From Phormidesmis priestleyi (GTDB lineage Bacteria; Cyanobacteriota; Cyanobacteriia; Phormidesmidales; Phormidesmidaceae), in NCBI GenBank assembly GCA_003242115.1, contig QBMP01000090.1, positions 5,536-14,674 of the forward strand: DNA of 9,139 nucleotides, written 5' to 3'. Shown here in pieces: positions 6,111-9,139 of the stretch (position 1 is the first letter of the stretch; each line of letters begins with the position of its first letter). A model generated the notes under the pieces. The model searched no databases. It had not been told where the DNA came from and worked only from the letters and a program-made list of their open reading frames with translations. Made by a program: the position numbers and the translations under genes.

Positions 6111-6737
6111 ATGCCAAACGAGTCTCTAGATCATCGTCAATATGCGCCTGCAACTGAGCGCAATCGTCAGCCCATTTTGGCAGTTTTACAGCAAGTGCTG
6201 CCGCCGTCGGGCACCGTCTTAGAAATTTCTAGCGGCACGGGAGAGCATATTACGTTTTTCGCCCCCCGGATGCCGCATTTGCAGTGGATTCCGAGTGAGC
6301 CGCAGCCGCTTTCACGCGCCAGCATTGCGGCTTGGGGAAAAGCGCTACCTGCTGACAATTAACAGCTCCCGCCGCTGAATCTGGACGTAAGATTGAACCC
6401 TTGGCCCCTAGAGGATTCAAGCTCCATTACCGCCATCGTCAATATCAACATGATCCACATTGCTGCGTGGGAAATGTGCGCTCACCTGATGACAGGCGCT
6501 GAGCAGATTTTGCCAGATGACGGCGTGCTGTATCTGTACGGGCCTTTCAAGCAAAACGGTCAGCAGAACGCGCCTAGCAATGAGGCATTTGATCGCTCAC
6601 TGCGCTTGAGCAATCCTGACTGGGGCATTCGCGATCTTGAAGCCGTAGAAGCGATCGCCCAGCAGCATTCCTTGCGACTTGATCAGGTAATTGCGATGCC
6701 TGCGAATAATTTATCGCTGGTATTTCGGCGCATTTAG
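6111..6737 (+). pseudogene. DUF938 family SAM-dependent methyltransferase-like gene with an in-frame stop
   Basis: Read through, the frame gives 208 codons, the usual length for the DUF938 (PF06080) class I methyltransferase-like family, whose substrate is unknown. Visible hallmarks are RQYAPATERNR near the N-terminus, the SAM-binding motif VLEISSGTGEH (codons 36-46), NINMIHIAAW, the VLYLYGPFKQNGQ core, APSNEAFDRSLR and the C-terminal MPANNLSLVFRR. Codon 84 (6360-6362) is TAA, between PADN and QLPPLNLDV. Both sides are in the same frame and no other stop or shift exists, so this is a single nonsense change (for example TTA or CAA to TAA). The first product would be 83 residues with the SAM motif but no rest of the fold. 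A restart could use TTG at 6393. The start at ATG 6111 fits the family; an in-frame TTG at 6096 is possible. It may be a young pseudogene or a sequencing error. Confidence 0.88.
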
Positions 6738-6772
6738 GCCATTAATGAGCCATCAGTAAGCCATCCAATCAG

Positions 6773-6787
6773 CCCTCAATCTGAGGG
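6773..6787. terminator. Hairpin between convergent DUF938 and UPF0145 genes
   Basis: CCCTCA (6773-6778), loop ATC and TGAGGG (6782-6787) form a perfect 6-bp GC-rich stem, extendable by a G-U pair. It lies midway between the two converging stops. There is no U-run on either side, which is common among cyanobacterial terminators; it could serve both genes. Confidence 0.45.
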
Positions 6788-6795
6788 TCTAATCG

Positions 6796-7119
6796 CTACA
6801 GCTTTACTGCCGTACCCGTGGCGGTAATCAGCATCAGCACCCCATGCTCATCAATATTGATAGTGTCTGTTTTCACCTGAATACCGACAACAGCATCCGC
6901 GCCAAGCTTCTGCGCCCGCGCCTGCAATTCTTTCAGCGCATCCTGTTGGCCCTTTTCAAACACACGCTCGTAAGCGCCAGTTCGCCCGCCCAAAACGTCA
7001 CGAATTCCCGCAAAAAAGTCGCGCAGTGCATTACTGCCGTAAACAACCTCAGCAGTCACGATGCCTAAATAATTTTGAATATTCTCTCCCTGAATGAAAT
7101 CAGTTGTTGATAGAATCAT
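6796..7119 (-). CDS. UPF0145 (YbjQ) family protein
   Basis: A complete 107-residue member of the UPF0145/YbjQ (DUF74, putative heavy-metal-binding) family, whose members are small cytosolic proteins reported to form oligomers; biochemical function is not established. Family signatures appear in order: NYLGIVTAEVVYGSNALRDF (about 16-35), IRDVLGGRTGAYERV (about 39-53), ALKELQARAQKLGADAVVGIQV (about 61-82) and the C-terminal ATGTAV. No insertion or loss is evident. The ATG at 7119 opens MILSTTDFIQG, a usual family start. The Shine-Dalgarno sequence is weak. It is divergent from the TPR gene, with 88 bp between the start codons, and converges on the broken DUF938 gene, so it is probably transcribed alone. 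Confidence 0.93.
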   Translation of the reverse strand: MILSTTDFIQGENIQNYLGIVTAEVVYGSNALRDFFAGIRDVLGGRTGAYERVFEKGQQDALKELQARAQKLGADAVVGIQVKTDTINIDEHGVLMLITATGTAVKL

Positions 7120-7207
7120 GAGCCGTACCTAGCGCTGTTAACGTTTGATTACATCTTGGCTCATTTTTATTTAGTGCGCCTGTTCAATTTTTTAAAGAGG
7201 TCAGCTC
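7120..7207. promoter_or_regulatory. Compact divergent promoter region with a GGCTCAT inverted repeat
   Basis: This region holds both promoters. ATGAGCC (7118-7124, including the UPF0145 start codon) and GGCTCAT (7158-7164) are 7-bp inverted repeats 33 nt apart. On the plus strand TTGATT (7145-7150) followed by the TTTTTATTTA stretch at 7164-7173 is a weak promoter candidate. AGAGG (7196-7200) is a good Shine-Dalgarno sequence, 7 nt before the TPR gene's ATG. Confidence 0.4.
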
Positions 7208-8416
7208 ATGGGTTATCCCTACAATTGTGTACTTTGGCTCTCTGCCGTTGGGCTAGCCTTTAGTGCCGCAGGTACTCCAGCTAATGCGGCAGCAGCGACA
7301 GAGCTATCCCAGGGCGTTTCTCAAGCCATTTCTCAAAACGCCCAGAGCATTTCTCAAAACGCTTTGAGCGACCAGAGCAGATGGATAGCACAAGCCAGTT
7401 CTAGCTTGAGCGATGATCGGCAAGAACGCCTCGACAATTTTTTAATTGATGCCCAAAAGCGAATTGACTCGGGCGACTATGCCGGAGCGATCGCAATTTA
7501 TCAGCAAGCCCTTCAAGTAGATCGCGATAACGTCCGAATTTACTCCGGCATTGCTTACCTGCAAGGCAAACAGAGCAACTTTGACGCCGCCGCCGAATAT
7601 TACCGACAAGCGCTAGATCGTGACCCTCGCAATCTACCCTTTTCCTATGGCTTAGCCCAAAGCCTATTCTTAGCCGAACGCTACGATCAAGCGGTTAGCG
7701 CCTACCGTGATCTCACTGGCATTGCCCCCCGCGAGGCCAACGCTTATATCGGTCTTGGCGGTTCTTTATTACGTCTCAACGACTATGAAGGCGCACGCAG
7801 CGCCTACGAACAGGCCGTCAGCATTTCGCCTAACAACGCTCAAGCCTACGAAGCGATTGGCATACTTTACCTAGCTCAAGGTAATTACGATGCGGCTCTG
7901 CGTCCGCTAGAGCAAGCCTCAGCGCTAGATCGCAATCGCAGCAGCGTCTATACCAGCCTCGCCACCATTTGGCTGCAAAGAGGCGATGAGTCAAAGGCTT
8001 TCGATGCCTTGACTCAAGCTGTACGCCTAAATGATCAAGACGCTGATTCTCAGTTTCATCTCGCCGAAATTTATCGAAACCGGAGCGACGAAAACGCTGC
8101 GCTTAACCACTACGAACAGGCCGTTGATGTGAACCCTCAGATGCTGCCCGCCCAAGCGGCTAGGGGTGAACTTCTGCTAGCACGCGGTCAGTATCTACAG
8201 GCTGTACTCGCCTACCGGCAGCTCATTCGAGCGTTTCCAGAAGATCCGGGCGTCAACTACAATCTAGGCTTAGCGCTGTGGGGTCAAGGCAGCAAAGATT
8301 CGGCAATCGGCTCTATCGAACAGGCGTTGGCAATCTATCAGCGACAGAACGACACGGTTGGATCTGAGCGATCGCGCAATCTGATTGAGCTTTGGCGCAG
8401 CAATCCTAGTCCTTAA
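7208..8416 (+). CDS. Exported protein with nine TPR repeats
   Basis: A protein of 402 residues. An N-terminal signal peptide with hydrophobic core VLWLSAVGLAF and probable cleavage after ANA (residue 27) predicts export to the periplasm or lumen. Residues 31-70 are a Ser/Gln/Ala linker with a 7-residue repeat (AISQNAQ, SISQNAL). From about residue 73 to 378 the sequence follows a strict 34-residue TPR period: units begin near 73, 107, 141, 175, 209, 243, 277, 311 and 345. Typical positions are visible, such as GDYAGAIAIYQQAL, NDYEGARSAYEQAV and GNYDAALRPLEQA. Nine TPRs form a superhelix of more than one turn and bind other proteins, so it is an assembly or scaffold factor; the partner is unknown. 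The start is set by AGAGG 7 nt upstream. It converges on the GtrA fragment, with 24 bp between stops. HIP1 sites at 7487 and 8368. Confidence 0.92.
   Translation: MGYPYNCVLWLSAVGLAFSAAGTPANAAAATELSQGVSQAISQNAQSISQNALSDQSRWIAQASSSLSDDRQERLDNFLIDAQKRIDSGDYAGAIAIYQQALQVDRDNVRIYSGIAYLQGKQSNFDAAAEYYRQALDRDPRNLPFSYGLAQSLFLAERYDQAVSAYRDLTGIAPREANAYIGLGGSLLRLNDYEGARSAYEQAVSISPNNAQAYEAIGILYLAQGNYDAALRPLEQASALDRNRSSVYTSLATIWLQRGDESKAFDALTQAVRLNDQDADSQFHLAEIYRNRSDENAALNHYEQAVDVNPQMLPAQAARGELLLARGQYLQAVLAYRQLIRAFPEDPGVNYNLGLALWGQGSKDSAIGSIEQALAIYQRQNDTVGSERSRNLIELWRSNPSP
7327..7362 (+). repeat. 21-bp-period direct repeat in the TPR gene's linker
   Basis: CATTTCTCAAAACGC occurs exactly at 7327-7341 and 7348-7362. 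It encodes the 7-residue repeat ISQNA in the linker between signal peptide and TPRs, and points to a recent duplication in a disordered segment. Confidence 0.75.
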
Positions 8417-8440
8417 GATAGGTCCACTCAGATAGGCCGC

Positions 8441-8701
8441 TTAAAACTTATCTTTATCCGGCTGATCGTCTACCGCCGTTACTCGCCAACTCAGCTTCAA
8501 ACTCAGCCAAAAATTCCACAGCGCCACCACGCCAATGGCAATTAAATTAGCCACATACTTAAGCGATCGCCCAAAAACGAGGTTATAAAACACATTTAGC
8601 AGCAGCACGTTCAAAATCAGTCCTGATATGCAAATTGCATTAAACTTAAGCAATCGCTTCAGCCGCTGCCGCCATCCCTTTTGACGCTGCGCTACATCCA
8701 A
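8441..8701 (-). pseudogene. C-terminal fragment of a glycosyltransferase-GtrA protein (second half of GtrA)
   Basis: An 86-residue open frame with two transmembrane helices (about 21-42 and 49-70) and the GtrA-type ending NFWLSLKLSWRV. It continues the protein encoded upstream (8692 to the right edge) but is one frame away. It begins in the run of eight T (8707-8700, minus strand) and its only start is a TTG at 8701 with no ribosome binding site, so it is unlikely to be made alone. The basic QKGWRQRLKRLLKFN stretch before the first helix is the cytoplasmic loop of the GtrA domain. A -1 shift on the T-run would join it as NFFLDVAQRQ. The short acidic tail (DDQPDKDKF) is cytoplasmic. Confidence 0.75.
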
Positions 8702-9139
8702 AAAAAATTGCTGAAAATCCCGACTTCAGCCGCCACAATTTTGCTGCGAGTCAAAGCCAGCCCTAAGCCATCGCTTAACAGATAAAGCACAGCCATATCG
8801 ACCAAAACACCGCTGAGGCCAACTATGGCATAGCGAATAAAGCGCTCTTTTGGAAACGTTTGAGCGATTTTTGGCGGGAGCTTTTGGCGAAGTCGGCCAA
8901 TTCTGCCGCGCGACCGCAGCCTTGCCAAATGCCCCAAATACTCTACATACTGCTTCCAGGTAACTTTGCTCTCACCCGATTCGCGCTCTTGAAACACATA
9001 GCCCGCCTCCGCAATCTCACCCACATTGCCCCGGCCAATCACCTCTAGCAAAATCTTGTAGCCCACCGGGTTCAGATGAGGGCCTGCAATAGCGCTGCGC
9101 CGCACCATAAAATAACCACTCATCGGATCGCTGACCCGT
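8692..9139 (-). pseudogene. Polyprenyl-phosphate glycosyltransferase fused to GtrA: 5'-partial, frameshifted fragment
   Basis: The frame is open to the right edge of the window, so the gene starts outside it. It shows the C-terminal half of a DPM1-like GT2 glycosyltransferase (SDPMSGYFMVRR, GYKILLEVIGRG, FQERESGESKVTWKQYVEYLGHL), then the GtrA membrane domain (RFIRYAIVGLSGVLVDMAVLYLL, KIVAAEVGIFSNFF). Such proteins transfer sugars to polyprenyl phosphate at the cytoplasmic face, with GtrA probably aiding lipid-sugar translocation (established for the families in general). Translation stops at TAG 8692-8694, just after the TTTTTTTT run (8707-8700), with two of the expected four GtrA helices made. 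The remaining half lies in the -1 frame. Explanations are decay, a homopolymer sequencing error, or slippage on the T-run. Confidence 0.8.
8700..8707 (-). other. T8 homopolymer at the GtrA frame junction, possible slippage site
   Basis: On the coding strand the junction reads AAT TTT TTT TGG ATG TAG. In frame 0 this contains the slippery heptamer T TTT TTT. A -1 slip, or one extra T, gives AAT TTT TTT TTG GAT and enters the downstream GtrA frame. No downstream pseudoknot was identified. Confidence 0.45.

Noticed and set aside
6393..6737. Independent small gene after the DUF938 stop
   Set aside because: It is the same frame as the first half and matches the rest of the same family domain. TTG at 6393 has no Shine-Dalgarno sequence, so it is the second half of a broken gene.
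1..9139. Defence island, toxin-antitoxin pair, prophage or insertion sequence
   Set aside because: No nuclease, helicase, integrase, transposase, terminal inverted repeats or target duplications were seen. The caspase-fold protein lacks its dyad and has no effector partner nearby.

Overview
The window looks like cyanobacterial chromosome. The octamer GCGATCGC (HIP1) occurs 12 times in 9.1 kb (starts at 464, 3169, 3667, 3799, 4663, 5154, 5452, 5986, 6651, 7487, 8368 and 8563), against roughly 0.14 expected by chance. The protein families also fit: a NarL/FixJ response regulator, an orthocaspase-like protein of the SGYG/DINR type, a DUF938 methyltransferase relative, and several proteins I recognise only as cyanobacterial-looking hypotheticals. 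A filamentous or Leptolyngbya-like cyanobacterium is a guess. I see no rRNA, tRNA, CRISPR array, transposase or phage gene.

Layout. 1-220 is noncoding. 221-982 (minus) is a response regulator with a repetitive low-complexity tail. 1176-2171 (minus) is a single-pass membrane protein with a long Gly/Ser/Pro-rich outer region. 2172-2562 is an AT-rich intergenic region with a 9-bp dyad, a further copy of its half-site and a good promoter candidate. 2563-3291 (plus) is an unrecognised soluble protein with a coiled-coil end. It converges, with 5 bp between stop codons, on 3297-5402 (minus), a membrane-anchored caspase-fold protein whose catalytic His and Cys are replaced by Tyr and Asn. 5558-6076 (plus) is a small secreted or anchored protein. 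It is followed at 34 bp by 6111-6737 (plus), a DUF938 gene interrupted by one in-frame TAA. 6796-7119 (minus) is a UPF0145/YbjQ protein, divergent from 7208-8416 (plus), an exported protein of about nine TPRs. 8441 to the right edge (minus) is a polyprenyl-phosphate glycosyltransferase fused to GtrA, split by a frameshift at a run of eight T.

How the genes relate. There is no single obvious operon or defence cassette. The recurring theme is envelope and regulatory protein-interaction modules: a pseudo-protease with an outer repeat region, a TPR protein, and two secreted or anchored hypotheticals. Two genes are broken by minimal lesions (one nonsense codon, one shift at a homopolymer). That means recent decay, sequencing error or recoding, and sequence alone cannot decide between them. 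The motif TATTTGA is present as paired copies upstream of both the response regulator and the 2563 gene, which may point to a shared regulator. I did not find a clear new biological system. The most rewarding items are the pseudo-orthocaspase with its operator-like dyad, the T8 frameshift, and the TATTTGA element cluster.
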